Shown here piece after piece: positions 16,968-25,954 of a stretch of 64,000 bases of DNA (the first letter of the stretch is position 1; the number at the start of each line of letters is the position of its first letter). A model generated the notes under the pieces. It saw nothing but the letters and a program-made list of their open reading frames with translations, ran no database searches and was not told the origin of the DNA. Position numbers and translations under genes: made by a program. This DNA comes from Bacillus sp. FJAT-45350 (lineage in GTDB: Bacteria > Bacillota > Bacilli > Bacillales > NISU01): contig NZ_NISU01000001.1 in assembly GCF_002335805.1 (NCBI RefSeq), positions 814,079-878,078 of the forward strand, written 5' to 3'.

Positions 16968-17834
16968 ATGGAACCTAAAAATAATAACGCAGATCTACAT
17001 ATGCATTCGACAGCATCAGATGGTGGCTATACTCCAAGTGAATTAATGAAAAAGTGTGCGGAAGTTGGTTTGGAGATTGTCGCTTTAACTGATCACGATA
17101 CAATGGAAGGCATCGCTGAAGCTGTTGAAACAGGAAAGCAGCTTGGTTTAACTGTTATCCCTGGGATTGAATTTTCTACTAAATATGCTGGAAAGAGTGT
17201 TCATGTTCTTGGATATGGGTTAGAGCAAGGTAATGAGGAGTTACAGAAGCTACTAACAGAACAGCAAAACATGAGAAGAGAACGGTTAGATACAATTATT
17301 AAAAAGTTACATCTCGTTGGAATTAAAATCAATCCAGAGGATGTACTGGAATTTGTCGATGGTGGTAGTATAGGTAGACCACATGTTGCCAAGGCATTAG
17401 TAAAGCATGGCTATGTTAAAGATGTAGCGGAAGCCTTCGAAAAGTATCTTGCTGAAGGGAAGCCTTGCTACGTTGGGAAAGAAAAAGAGATGACTCCTGA
17501 GGAAGCAATTGGTTGGATACACGAATGTAAAGGAGTCGCTATTCTTGCTCACCCTGTGTATTATAACTTAGATGAAGCAATTGAAATTTGGGTTAAGGAA
17601 TATCACCTTGATGGTGTAGAGGTTTTTCATAGAGACCATACAGACGAAGATAGGATTAAATATAATACAATTATAAATAATCTTGAGAACTCATCACAAA
17701 TAAAACTATTAAAGACAGGGGGATCTGACTTCCATCATGAAGATTATGGAAGAGTAAAGGAACCGCTTGGAATTACAAGAGTGAGCAATAGGTTAGCGGA
17801 GGAATTGATAGAAGCAATAAAAGTAAGACGATAA
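16968..17834 (+). CDS. PHP-domain phosphoesterase (YciV/RNase AM-like)
   Basis: A 288-residue protein with the PHP metal-binding motifs: D-L-H-M-H-S-T-A-S-D-G near residue 9, L-T-D-H-D-T near residue 40, G-I-E-F-S, the later H-P-V-Y, and G-G-S-D-F-H-H-E-D near the C-terminus. This architecture is that of YciV/TrpH proteins. In E. coli YciV (RNase AM) acts on 5' ends of RNA and on 3',5'-nucleotide bisphosphates. Cytoplasmic, probably Mn-dependent. It probably lies in one transcript with the DUF4352 gene and is followed by a dispersed repeat that carries a terminator. Confidence 0.85.
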   Translation: MEPKNNNADLHMHSTASDGGYTPSELMKKCAEVGLEIVALTDHDTMEGIAEAVETGKQLGLTVIPGIEFSTKYAGKSVHVLGYGLEQGNEELQKLLTEQQNMRRERLDTIIKKLHLVGIKINPEDVLEFVDGGSIGRPHVAKALVKHGYVKDVAEAFEKYLAEGKPCYVGKEKEMTPEEAIGWIHECKGVAILAHPVYYNLDEAIEIWVKEYHLDGVEVFHRDHTDEDRIKYNTIINNLENSSQIKLLKTGGSDFHHEDYGRVKEPLGITRVSNRLAEELIEAIKVRR

Positions 17835-18202
17835 GGAGTATAAGGATGTACAAAGAAGGCACTGAAAAAGTAGCAATTAGATGAATCAAGAAGCGGTAAT
17901 GGCTTCCCGCATTACATTAAGGGGACTGAAAAAGTGTGGTTTTCACTTTTTCAGTCCCCTCTTGTCGAAACGGTAGAATTTTATCGTTTGGGACACCCCT
18001 AAAGTTATATCTGAATGTTACACGGTCTGAAAGTGCTTAGAATGAACTGGTTCATTTTAAATATTATACTACTTTAGTCATTTAGGTACCACGTTTATTA
18101 TGAATTTCTTTGTTTTTAATATAAAACTTTTCTCATTTTATGATAAGATAGTAATGTGTACATAGTAGTGTAATAGATGTAAAGTGGAAGTGGTGAGAGA
18201 GT
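17835..18202. other. 368-nt gene-free region: repeat element plus promoter region
   Basis: The left part (17860-17967) is a member of the dispersed terminator-linked repeat family. The rest is AT-rich and must contain the promoter of the HD-GYP-like gene at 18203. I see no further gene. Confidence 0.6.
17860..17967. repeat. Dispersed intergenic repeat, copy 1
   Basis: It starts GGCACTGAAAAAGTAG, contains a GGCTTCCCGCATTACATT block and ends with a perfect 17-bp hairpin (17920-17936 with 17944-17960, GGGGACTGAAAAAGTG). The 'CTGAAAAAGT' stem and the 'GGCTTC..CATTAC' block recur in copies at 25.6, 33.4, 49.8 and 51.2 kb. Confidence 0.65.
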
Positions 18203-19189
18203 TTGAGAGTGATAGAAATATCGGAATATGATTTAGAAACAATGGAATTAGCAAAACCTGTTTACGATGCGAAAGGTAGAGTGTTACTCGGGGCAGGTAA
18301 TCAAATTCATCCTAAATACTTGGAAAGATTAAAGGATTTAGGGATTACATACTTAATTGTTGATGATGCGGTATCAAAAGGAATTACATTAGATGAAATG
18401 ATGGACATGCCTAAGTGGATTGACGTTATTAAAGAGCTAGAAACTGTTTTTGAAGCAGTAAAGCAGAAGCAAACATTCCTTGTACGTACGATTCAGCAAA
18501 TTGCCATTAAATTAATTGAAGAAGTTAAGAAACGGAAGGCTATTTTACTCGTCCCTTCAACATCAGTATCAGATGATATGCAAGTGTATGCTCATAGCGT
18601 AAACATCACATTAATCGCGATACAAATTGGGAGATTTATGCAATATAATGAGATGCAGATACGGGATTTAGCTGTTGGCTGCTTGCTGCATGATATTGGT
18701 AAGGCCATAACAAATGACCGAACGGAGCATCCTGAAAAGGGCTTTGAGATTATTCGAAATGTCCGTGAAATCAGTTTATTATCGGCACATATTGCATATC
18801 AACATCATGAAAAACTATCAGGCGAAGGATTTCCGAGAAAAATAACTGGTGGCGATTTCTTAGAGTGTGCTCAAATCTGTGGAATTGCTAATCTTTATGA
18901 AACGATGATTTCTAATGAAGGTAAGACAGCGTATCAAGCTATGGAGGATATAATGGTCTTAACTGATAAAGATTATTCGCATAGTGTAATTAACGCTTTA
19001 TTTAAGTCGGTACCATCATTCTTACCTGGCACAAAGGTAAGATTAAGTACAAAACAGGAAGCGATTGTGACTTGTATTGATACACATATCCATAGACCGA
19101 CAGTTAGAATCAATGAGACAGAAGAAGAAATACGATTGGATTCCAATCCGACAATTTTGATCGAAGAAGAATTAGTTGGGACATTGTAA
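18203..19189 (+). CDS. HD-GYP-like domain protein
   Basis: This 328-residue protein has an N-terminal region (1-55) that often precedes HD-GYP domains in bacilli (A-K-P-V-Y-D-A-K-G-R-V-L-L-G-A-G). The HD domain contains H-S-V-N-I-T near residue 132, L-L-H-D-I-G-K-A near residue 162, and H-H-E-K-L-S-G-E-G-F-P, a G-F-P version of the GYP signature. HD-GYP enzymes hydrolyse cyclic-di-GMP. Metal ligands look present, but the altered GYP loop makes activity uncertain. The start is TTG 18203 behind GGTGAGAGAG. The gene is monocistronic, with a 15-bp terminator stem after it. Confidence 0.8.
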   Translation: MRVIEISEYDLETMELAKPVYDAKGRVLLGAGNQIHPKYLERLKDLGITYLIVDDAVSKGITLDEMMDMPKWIDVIKELETVFEAVKQKQTFLVRTIQQIAIKLIEEVKKRKAILLVPSTSVSDDMQVYAHSVNITLIAIQIGRFMQYNEMQIRDLAVGCLLHDIGKAITNDRTEHPEKGFEIIRNVREISLLSAHIAYQHHEKLSGEGFPRKITGGDFLECAQICGIANLYETMISNEGKTAYQAMEDIMVLTDKDYSHSVINALFKSVPSFLPGTKVRLSTKQEAIVTCIDTHIHRPTVRINETEEEIRLDSNPTILIEEELVGTL

Positions 19190-19199
19190 TAAATAATCT

Positions 19200-19242
19200 A
19201 AAGGTGTACATATCGGGCAATAGCCCTGATATGTACACCTTT
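19200..19242 (+). terminator. Terminator after the HD-GYP-like gene
   Basis: AAAGGTGTACATATC (19200-19214) pairs perfectly with 19228-19242, with an inner GGGC/GCCC helix. Confidence 0.8.
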
Positions 19243-19312
19243 AATGTTTCAGCACACTACACGTAAGCCTGGTATTGTTATAATGATACACAATAGTGAC
19301 TTCGTACGTTGC

Positions 19313-19969
19313 TTATAGTTTCAAGTTACTCGAAACCATAACGCCTTCTAATGCTTGTGTAGCTAGATGGTCAGCTGCTTTGTTTTCTTTTCTCGAAACA
19401 GCCTCATATGTAGGAATGAGACCTAATTGTTTTACTTTCTCCTCAATACGGTCTAACCAACGATTAAGTTCCTCCTCATAGCAAGGCCATTCTCCGTTTA
19501 ACTGATTAATCACAACGAGAGAGTCTCCTTTAAATGTAACTGGGATGTGATGTGCTCCTAGCTCCTCAAGACTGAGTAGGAGGTTCCAAAGTGCTGCATA
19601 CTCTGCCTCGTTATTAGAATTCAATTGTTCTAAGCGTTGGTTCTTTCGAAGACGGAAGGATTCACCACTTTGGTCATAATGAATAATGAAGCCAACACCT
19701 GCTTCTTTATCGGTAACATTATATCCACCATCAAAACTAGCAACAATATTATGTGGCTCTGTTTCAATTGATTTAATGTATTTCTCAAGGTCCTTCTTTA
19801 ACCACTCACTTCCTTGCTCATCAACGAAGACTAATTCCTTTACACGTCCTGTCTTTTCAATATCCTCTGCAAAAAATAGAATTTCTTGGATTTCTTGAAA
19901 GTCTGAAGTAAAAGCTAACGATCGCTTTCCTTTTGTTGTTTTATATTGCCATTCAATACGAACTTTCAT
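19313..19969 (-). CDS. RNase H-like protein (YpeP type)
   Basis: A 218-residue protein with an N-terminal 70-residue part of unknown role and a C-terminal RNase HI fold. The DEDD-type active site is visible: V-A-S-F-D-G-G-Y near residue 79, N-S-N-N-E-A-E-Y-A-A-L near residue 118, F-K-G-D-S-L-V-V near residue 146 and a late N-K-A-A-D-H-L-A. It therefore may cleave RNA in RNA-DNA hybrids. The layout matches YpeP of B. subtilis, whose activity there is doubtful. AGGTGGC precedes the ATG. Confidence 0.85.
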   Translation of the reverse strand: MKVRIEWQYKTTKGKRSLAFTSDFQEIQEILFFAEDIEKTGRVKELVFVDEQGSEWLKKDLEKYIKSIETEPHNIVASFDGGYNVTDKEAGVGFIIHYDQSGESFRLRKNQRLEQLNSNNEAEYAALWNLLLSLEELGAHHIPVTFKGDSLVVINQLNGEWPCYEEELNRWLDRIEEKVKQLGLIPTYEAVSRKENKAADHLATQALEGVMVSSNLKL

Positions 19970-20120
19970 AAGCCACCTCTTTCCTAAGAATTTGTTAAAA
20001 GAAAGACAGAAAGTGATCTTTTGAACAAATTTAATAAAATAGTATTAAATAATTGCGAATATTTAATTTTCATGATATTTTATTATATTAAATGGGTAAA
20101 GTTCTTTCGTGCTTGCATCA

Positions 20121-20216
20121 TTACTTAAATCGTTTAGTGATAATTCTGCTAATAATCTTCATTGCTTGCTTGGCAATGATTACTTTAAGAGTTCGACGGA
20201 CTATTGTACCAATCAT
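20121..20216 (-). CDS. Possible very small basic peptide, 31 aa
   Basis: An AAAGGATG site lies about 9 nt ahead of an ATG at 20216 on the reverse strand. The product MIGTIVRRTLKVIIAKQAMK continues for 11 residues to TAA and is strongly basic and amphipathic (Lys/Arg alternating with Ile/Val). It lies between two divergent genes, where a gene this size fits. I know no match. It could also be chance. Confidence 0.35.
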   Translation of the reverse strand: MIGTIVRRTLKVIIAKQAMKIISRIITKRFK

Positions 20217-20350
20217 TTTTAATCATCCTTTCTTTACTTGTCTTTATTTTATACGATTGTAGTAGTAACATTCAAACGAACAAAGCAATAGTAAGAATTT
20301 TGTGCTACTATGCTATATATAGAGATTGAAAGTAAGAAAGAGGGATTAGC

Positions 20351-20788
20351 ATGGATACACTCATTGAGTTATTCACAAATCATTGGATTACAATCATTGT
20401 AGCGATTGTTGTTATTGTTATTCTTGTTAAGCTGTTGAAGCTTGCATTACGTCTCGTTATTTTAGCGGCAATTGTTATTGGATTAGTCGTCCTTTTTACA
20501 GATTTCACTTTACCTACATCGATGGAAGAGATTAAAGAGATGTCTACAGATGTAAAAGATCAAATTACAACAACTGCTCAACAAGAGACAGTGAAACTAA
20601 TGGTGAATCAAATAGATGGTGCAGATTATCTTAAAGAAGACAATGGTGATTATACGATTACGTATCAGGGGATGGTTGCCAAAGGAAACGAAGCTAGTGA
20701 AGATGTGACTGTTTATATAAATGGGGAAGCTCATACAATGAGAAAATCAGAAGCGATTCAGTGGATACGTACCTATTTACAAGAGTAA
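20351..20788 (+). CDS. Hypothetical membrane-anchored protein, 145 aa
   Basis: The N-terminal 55 residues form two adjacent hydrophobic helices (about 12-30 and 32-52, rich in Ile, Val and Leu). A soluble domain of about 90 residues follows, beginning S-M-E-E-I-K-E-M-S-T-D-V-K-D-Q and including D-Y-T-I-T-Y-Q-G-M-V. I do not recognise the family. AGAGGGATTAGC precedes the ATG. The metA gene starts 59 nt after the stop with no terminator between, so co-transcription is likely. Confidence 0.65.
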   Translation: MDTLIELFTNHWITIIVAIVVIVILVKLLKLALRLVILAAIVIGLVVLFTDFTLPTSMEEIKEMSTDVKDQITTTAQQETVKLMVNQIDGADYLKEDNGDYTITYQGMVAKGNEASEDVTVYINGEAHTMRKSEAIQWIRTYLQE

Positions 20789-20847
20789 TTTAGAGGTTGT
20801 GATTGAATTACCTCTATAAAGAATATGGGAGTAAAGGAGTTTCAGAA

Positions 20848-21771
20848 ATGCCAATTAAAGTACCAGATAACTTACCAGCACAGGAAATTTTATCGAGGGA
20901 AAATATCTTTGTAATGGATGATAGTAGAGCCTACTCACAGGATATTCGTCCTTTAAAGATTGTCATTTTAAACCTCATGCCATTAAAAGAAACGACAGAA
21001 ACTCAATTACTTCGTATGCTTGGAAACTCACCACTACAGGTAGAGGTGTCACTTTTATATACTGACACTCATAAGTCAAAAAATACGTCGGAACAGCATC
21101 TTTCTTCTTTTTATAAGACGATTGATGAAATCAAATCAAAACGTTTTGATGGCATGATAATTACAGGTGCTCCAATCGAAAAGCTTCAATTTGAAGATGT
21201 CGATTATTGGGATGAACTTAAGATGATTATGGACTGGAGTAGTTCAAATGTTACATCTACTCTACATATATGCTGGGGTGCACAAGCAGGAATGTATCAT
21301 CATTATGGAGTTCCTAAGTATGAATTAGAAAAGAAAAAGTTTGGAGTCTTCCAACATACAGTAAATAAATCGAATGTTAAGCTTTTAAGAGGTTTTGATG
21401 ATGTATTCTTAGCGCCACATTCTCGTCATACCGATGTGAGAAGAGAAGATATTGAACAAATTCCTGACCTTGAAATACTAAGTGAATCAGAGGATGCTGG
21501 AGTGTATCTCGTTGCATCAAAAAATGGCCGTCAAATTTTTGTGACAGGTCATTCAGAATATGATTGCTGTACATTGCAGGAAGAATATGAACGTGATGTA
21601 AAACGAGGTGTGGACATTGATTTACCAGAGAACTACTTCCCTGACAACGACCCAACAAAACAACCTTTTTTACAATGGCGTGCCCATTCTAATCTGCTAT
21701 TTTCAAATTGGTTAAACTATTATGTATATCAAGAAACTCCGTATGATTTAAATTTAGGAGCAGGAATCTAA
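20848..21771 (+). CDS. metA: Homoserine O-acetyltransferase MetA
   Basis: From ATG 20848, behind TAAAGGAG, the product has 307 residues, typical of MetA. It acylates L-homoserine, the first committed step of methionine synthesis. The catalytic Cys142 lies in H-I-C-W-G-A-Q-A-G, and the His/Glu pair is in T-G-H-S-E-Y-D. Residue 111 is glutamate (G-A-P-I-E). In Bacillus enzymes this residue favours acetyl-CoA, whereas glycine there favours succinyl-CoA, so an acetyltransferase is expected. I see no SAM riboswitch or other long leader in the short space upstream. Confidence 0.93.
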   Translation: MPIKVPDNLPAQEILSRENIFVMDDSRAYSQDIRPLKIVILNLMPLKETTETQLLRMLGNSPLQVEVSLLYTDTHKSKNTSEQHLSSFYKTIDEIKSKRFDGMIITGAPIEKLQFEDVDYWDELKMIMDWSSSNVTSTLHICWGAQAGMYHHYGVPKYELEKKKFGVFQHTVNKSNVKLLRGFDDVFLAPHSRHTDVRREDIEQIPDLEILSESEDAGVYLVASKNGRQIFVTGHSEYDCCTLQEEYERDVKRGVDIDLPENYFPDNDPTKQPFLQWRAHSNLLFSNWLNYYVYQETPYDLNLGAGI

Positions 21772-21816
21772 AAAAGCTGTACTGAGAGGTTTGTCGACCT
21801 TTCAGTACAGCTTTTC
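21772..21816. terminator. metA terminator
   Basis: AAAAGCTGTACTGA pairs with TCAGTACAGCTTTT, with an inner AGGT/ACCT extension, and directly follows the metA stop. The reverse-strand gene at 21860 ends nearby and may use it too. Confidence 0.85.
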
Positions 21817-21859
21817 TTATTTTAAGGAAACTTGAGAAGTCTAATTTGGTAAAGACGCT

Positions 21860-23398
21860 TTAGGCATTTTTCTTTATTAGCGTCAGGTTAGGGACTTTTT
21901 CAATGTGATAATCTTGTTCGATTAACCATTCTTCAAAATAATCAACGAATTGAGCTTCCCACTGAGTTCCCTTTCCGTCCTTAAGGATTTGTAAGGCTCT
22001 TATTGGGCTCATCCCTTTTCTATATGGTCTATCTGACGTCATTGCATCAAAGGCATCAGCAACAGCGATTAGACGTCCGATTAAAGGAATGTCGTCTCCA
22101 GATAATTTGTCAGGGTACCCTTTACCATCAATGCGTTCATGATGTGAACGAACCCCTGCCATAAATGGCTCCATCAGCTCTGAGGGCTGTATTTGTTTAA
22201 GTATCTCTTCACCTAATACAGGGTGACGTTTGATTTCTGCAAATTCCTGCTCTGTTAATTTACCATCTTTTAAAAGGACAGAGTCTGGTATTCCAATTTT
22301 ACCTATATCATGTAGAAGAGCTGTTTTGCGAAGTAGCATTAACTCTGTTTGTGTTAATTTTGCACGTCTTCCAATTTCGACTGAATAGTTGGCCACTCTT
22401 ATTGAGTGCCCAGCAGTATAATGGTCTCTAGCATCAAGCGCTGCAGACATCGTAGTGAAAAAACTTTCATGCATTTGAGCATTCATCGTTTCACGTTCTT
22501 TAAGCCCTCTAACCATATGATTAAACCCTGATATTAGTTCGGAAAATTCATCTGAGTATAAATCCGTTGCCTTTGTATCAAATTTCCCTTCCTCCACATC
22601 TTTCATTTTCGCTCGAAGATGTTGAATTGGTTTCATAACAATCGAAAACAGTAACCATGCTCCGTATAAAGATAAACAAATACCGAGTAATAAAATAATT
22701 CCTGACCACGTCCAATAATCATCGATTGATACTGTTGTATTAGAAGAAAGTCGGATTTGTGTTGCTAAGCTAAATAATAGTAAAGGAAGAGCTCCTATTA
22801 ACAAGGCACTTAATTGAAATTTTGTTTTGATTGACACAAGGACAATACCCTCGATTGACAATTCTTCTTGATACAGTGTTTTTGCTTTCTTTCGTAATGT
22901 TTCTAAAACAGGTCCAATTACAAATGTCGTTTGGAAGTATTCAATCATTGCATGAATACCTGAGATTAGAATTGCACCAATTAAGCCATACAAAATAAAC
23001 TCAAATGGAAGATAAAGGATATCGTATATTATTAAAATTGCAGTTATAAAAGTAGCAGGAAGTGCCATTCCCCATAGATGTGGTCCTAATATTCTTATTC
23101 CAGTTAACATAGGGAAGCGATGTGTTTGTAAATAGGCTAGTTTTAACTCCTTTATAGTAGGCTGGTCACTTGTTAGAGCCTTCATAATGGGTTTTATTTG
23201 CTGCTTGAACAGTAAGAATTCAGATATAAGCATGATTATGATTGAGACAGCAATTACTTGGGCGATTATGAATAGATCTCTACTTGACATTTCTAGCGTA
23301 GTAAAAAGAATTACACTACCTACACCCATACCAGATATGAGTGATCCAATTACATAATGACGAGCTAATGTTTTTATAAAACTTCTATAGGTAGTCAT
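21860..23398 (-). CDS. Membrane HD-GYP domain protein (cyclic-di-GMP phosphodiesterase)
   Basis: This 512-residue protein has about six membrane helices in residues 15-260, a HAMP-like linker (M-K-P-I-Q-H-L-R-A-K-M-K-D-V-E-E-G around 270), and a full HD-GYP domain. That domain has H-S-I-R-V-A-N-Y near 330, L-L-H-D-I-G-K-I-G-I-P near 365, the diagnostic H-H-E-R-I-D-G-K-G-Y-P near 425, and D-A-F-D-A-M-T-S-D-R-P-Y-R. All metal and GYP residues are present, so it should hydrolyse c-di-GMP. The membrane part may sense a signal. It stands alone on the reverse strand. Confidence 0.9.
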   Translation of the reverse strand: MTTYRSFIKTLARHYVIGSLISGMGVGSVILFTTLEMSSRDLFIIAQVIAVSIIIMLISEFLLFKQQIKPIMKALTSDQPTIKELKLAYLQTHRFPMLTGIRILGPHLWGMALPATFITAILIIYDILYLPFEFILYGLIGAILISGIHAMIEYFQTTFVIGPVLETLRKKAKTLYQEELSIEGIVLVSIKTKFQLSALLIGALPLLLFSLATQIRLSSNTTVSIDDYWTWSGIILLLGICLSLYGAWLLFSIVMKPIQHLRAKMKDVEEGKFDTKATDLYSDEFSELISGFNHMVRGLKERETMNAQMHESFFTTMSAALDARDHYTAGHSIRVANYSVEIGRRAKLTQTELMLLRKTALLHDIGKIGIPDSVLLKDGKLTEQEFAEIKRHPVLGEEILKQIQPSELMEPFMAGVRSHHERIDGKGYPDKLSGDDIPLIGRLIAVADAFDAMTSDRPYRKGMSPIRALQILKDGKGTQWEAQFVDYFEEWLIEQDYHIEKVPNLTLIKKNA

Positions 23399-23667
23399 AT
23401 CTTAGCCAACTTTCTTGCATATGTCATTTGTGCGATTGTCACGTTTTTGTTATTTTTGCATAAATTTAGATTAGGTTATAGTCTATTTTACTTGTTAAAT
23501 GTAGTATCGCACAATAAAGATTATCAAAAATTTAATAAAATTCGCAGTTTCAAAGTCTTTAAAAGGAAAATTAGCACATTTTCTTGTAGGTACTTATCCT
23601 GTATCTATGATCCAAACGTTAAATTATAGAAGTATACAGGATAAAATATTCTTTACTGGAGGCTGTT

Positions 23668-24765
23668 ATGAAAAGAGAGCGTCATATTTATATTAGTGGG
23701 CATACTCAAGTTGGCTTTTTCTCAGTTTTACCAGAGTTATCAAAAGAACTTGAAGTGCTCTACGTTATAAAAGGTTTATCAAAAAAGAAAACAGATAAGT
23801 TTTTAAAACGAATTGCTCTAGAATATTCAAGCTATGATCTGTCAATCGATTATTTTCATAGTCCGAGTCAAAATGAGTATATTGAAGGTATTAGGGTAAA
23901 TGAACATAATATTGCTATGGTTGAGTATGAGTTGGCCAAAAAGTTAGAAAAGGAGCTTTTAGAACAACGAACAGTAATCGTAAATCTAGAGAAAGTGTTA
24001 GAACCAGCTGTACTGAAGGAAAACCAAAAAACTGTTGTATTACTACAAAAAGAACGTAATTTTCAAGTTGAATCAGCGTACAACCTATTTGCTGAAGCAA
24101 AAGGATTTCATCAAAAGAAAGAGGACATTTATCTACAATGGATGGACTTTAAAAAGGCAGATGCGGTTTGTGATAAATTAATAGAAACTCTCTTTTGTAA
24201 TTCAAAGGAAAATGAAACCCAGGGTAATATGGAGGAGATTTTCTTTGGTGCAGCGACACCAAATGGTGCAGTCCACTTTATTGAAGAGCTAACAGCAGGC
24301 TTACAAAAACGTTATATTATTAAAGGTCGTTCCGGTAGTGGGAAATCTACACTTATGAGAAAAGTAGGGGACGTTGCTCAAAACAGAGGAATGGATATTA
24401 CCTACTTCTTGTGTGGATTTGATCCAAGTAGTGTAGATATGCTAATAATTGAAGAGTTAGGAATTGCAATCATTGATGGTACATCTCCTCATGTGATTGA
24501 TCCTACCCGTGAAACCGATGAGGTTATTGATATGTTTGAACATTGCATCGACCCTGCTGTTGAAGAAGATGAACAACGTTTAGCGGAAATTAGAGAGGTT
24601 GAAGAAGAGTATCGTTCGAGAATGAAGAAAGGTACAAAGCATTTACAAAAGGCTGATGAAATTCAAAAAGTAATTGATGAATACTATGATAATGCCGTTG
24701 ATGAAAAACTATTAGCGAAAATGGAAAGAGAAGCATTAAAGAAAGTGATCATAACATTAGATTAG
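23668..24765 (+). CDS. P-loop ATPase of the PRK06851 type
   Basis: A 365-residue protein whose C-terminal half has a Walker A loop, I-K-G-R-S-G-S-G-K-S-T-L near residue 220. The N-terminal half looks like a degenerate copy in which the loop reads S-G-H-T-Q-V-G. The final 70 residues are a charged helix. Proteins of this length and duplicated layout are annotated as uncharacterised ATPases in bacilli. GGAGGC precedes the ATG. A hairpin follows the gene. The function is unknown and there are no membrane segments. Confidence 0.75.
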   Translation: MKRERHIYISGHTQVGFFSVLPELSKELEVLYVIKGLSKKKTDKFLKRIALEYSSYDLSIDYFHSPSQNEYIEGIRVNEHNIAMVEYELAKKLEKELLEQRTVIVNLEKVLEPAVLKENQKTVVLLQKERNFQVESAYNLFAEAKGFHQKKEDIYLQWMDFKKADAVCDKLIETLFCNSKENETQGNMEEIFFGAATPNGAVHFIEELTAGLQKRYIIKGRSGSGKSTLMRKVGDVAQNRGMDITYFLCGFDPSSVDMLIIEELGIAIIDGTSPHVIDPTRETDEVIDMFEHCIDPAVEEDEQRLAEIREVEEEYRSRMKKGTKHLQKADEIQKVIDEYYDNAVDEKLLAKMEREALKKVIITLD

Positions 24766-24779
24766 ATGCTAGAAATAGG

Positions 24780-24833
24780 GGCTGTTTACCATGTTGGTTC
24801 TTTGAATGAGGGAACTAACATGATTGGGCAGCC
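24780..24833 (+). other. Large imperfect hairpin after the ATPase gene
   Basis: GGCTG (24780-24784) pairs with CAGCC (24829-24833), and ATGTTGGTTC (24791-24800) pairs with GAACTAACAT (24812-24821, one G-U pair). No T-run follows. It may be a terminator remnant or a structured 3' end. Confidence 0.4.
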
Positions 24834-24980
24834 TCATCATGTAAATAAAAAGGAACTTATAAGGTCATAGTATAATTAGTATGACTTTTCATAGGACACT
24901 ATACTTATTTTAACAAAAAGTAAGCATCTTCATTTCCACTATTTAAATCATTTTGTTACGATAGATAGGAGGTGATTTTT

Positions 24981-25604
24981 ATGAAGAAGATAGATGCTCG
25001 TTCTTTAACTAGAGCTGAAAATTATAAACTGTTAATAGGAAGTGTTGTACCAAGGCCAATTGCATTTGTTACATCCCAAAATAGGGACGGGATTATAAAT
25101 GGTGCCCCATTCAGCTTTTTTAACATCGTCACAGCTGAACCGCCTTTGATTAGCATATCAGTCGGAAGAAAACCAACAGGTGAAAAGAAGGATACATCCG
25201 CAAATATTGATGAGCTAAAAGAATTTGTCGTACATATCGTAGATGAAACCAATGTAAATGGTATTAATCAATCGTCAGCCAATTACCCGTCAGGTAAAAG
25301 TGAAATAGAGGATATTGGATTTACCCAAATTCCGAGTGAGGTTGTTGGGGTACCTTCCATTAAGGAATCAAAGCTACGATTAGAATGCAAACTACATCAA
25401 ACAATTCCGTTAGGTGGTACAGAAGATGATCCACGAACAGATTTAATTATTGGTGAGGTCGTTTATTATCATATTGCTGATGAATGTATTGTTAATGGTG
25501 AAATTGATACTGACTTATTAAATCCATTAAGTAGACTGGGGAAAACAGAATACGGAGGTATTGGTCGTACGTTTTCTTTGCCACGACCGAAGTATGAGGA
25601 GTAG
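24981..25604 (+). CDS. Flavin reductase-like FMN-binding protein
   Basis: From ATG 24981, placed behind a near-perfect AGGAGGTG at 24967-24974, the product has 207 residues. The flavin reductase-like split-barrel pattern is seen in G-S-V-V-P-R-P-I-A-F-V-T-S, N-G-A-P-F-S-F-F-N and P-P-L-I-S-I-S-V-G-R. The C-terminal G-E-V-V-Y-Y-H-I and L-S-R-L-G-K-T-E-Y blocks are also common in this family. It probably binds FMN and acts as an NAD(P)H:flavin oxidoreductase or a related enzyme. The substrate is not known. Confidence 0.85.
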   Translation: MKKIDARSLTRAENYKLLIGSVVPRPIAFVTSQNRDGIINGAPFSFFNIVTAEPPLISISVGRKPTGEKKDTSANIDELKEFVVHIVDETNVNGINQSSANYPSGKSEIEDIGFTQIPSEVVGVPSIKESKLRLECKLHQTIPLGGTEDDPRTDLIIGEVVYYHIADECIVNGEIDTDLLNPLSRLGKTEYGGIGRTFSLPRPKYEE

Positions 25605-25631
25605 GGTATTAAAGATATAGGTAACTAAAAC

Positions 25632-25760
25632 GAGGGCACTGAAAAAGTCCAATATAGACGTTTCGAGAAGTGATAATGTCTCCGTACGTTGCGTGCTTGC
25701 TATGAAAAAAACACTCAAAGAGCGATTTTGAAAAGAGGCATTGCCATTGGCTTCGACTAG
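25632..25760. repeat. Dispersed intergenic repeat, copy 2
   Basis: It begins GGGCACTGAAAAAGTCC, like copy 1. The part GTGCTTGCTATGAAAAAAAC to AAAAGAGGCA is closely matched by copy 5 (51.2 kb), which reads GCGCTTGCTATGAGAAAATC. It ends in ATTGGCTTCGACTAGAA. Confidence 0.6.
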
Positions 25761-25787
25761 AACCGCAGGGGATTCCTGCGGTTTTTT
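25761..25787 (+). terminator. Terminator following repeat copy 2
   Basis: AACCGCAGG (25761-25769) pairs perfectly with CCTGCGGTT (25775-25783), followed by a T-run. Confidence 0.85.
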
Positions 25788-25954
25788 AAGTTCTGTGGAA
25801 AAAATCTTTTAAGAAGGGAAATGGTTCAAACACTACACATCATAAAGTGACTTCGCAGATTGCTTAGTTAAAACGTCATTATCATATTATCTAGTTCATT
25901 TTTCAACTTGTCCGCATATACCTTAAGTATGAATTTGTGGAGAGAGGTTTGGAT

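Noticed and set aside
20789..20847. SAM riboswitch (S-box) upstream of metA
   Set aside because: Only 59 nt separate metA from the previous gene, too little for the riboswitch, and no terminator is present.
23447..23629. 60-codon open frame between the HD-GYP and ATPase genes
   Set aside because: No ribosome binding site, low-complexity Phe/Lys/Tyr translation typical of random AT-rich sequence.
24780..24833. tRNA-like or tRNA-Sec structure
   Set aside because: No acceptor or T-arm consensus and no CCA context; it folds as a plain hairpin.
25876..25891. Fur- or Zur-like box upstream of the permease pair (ATTATC repeated)
   Set aside because: Two half-sites are in direct orientation and do not form the required inverted repeat.
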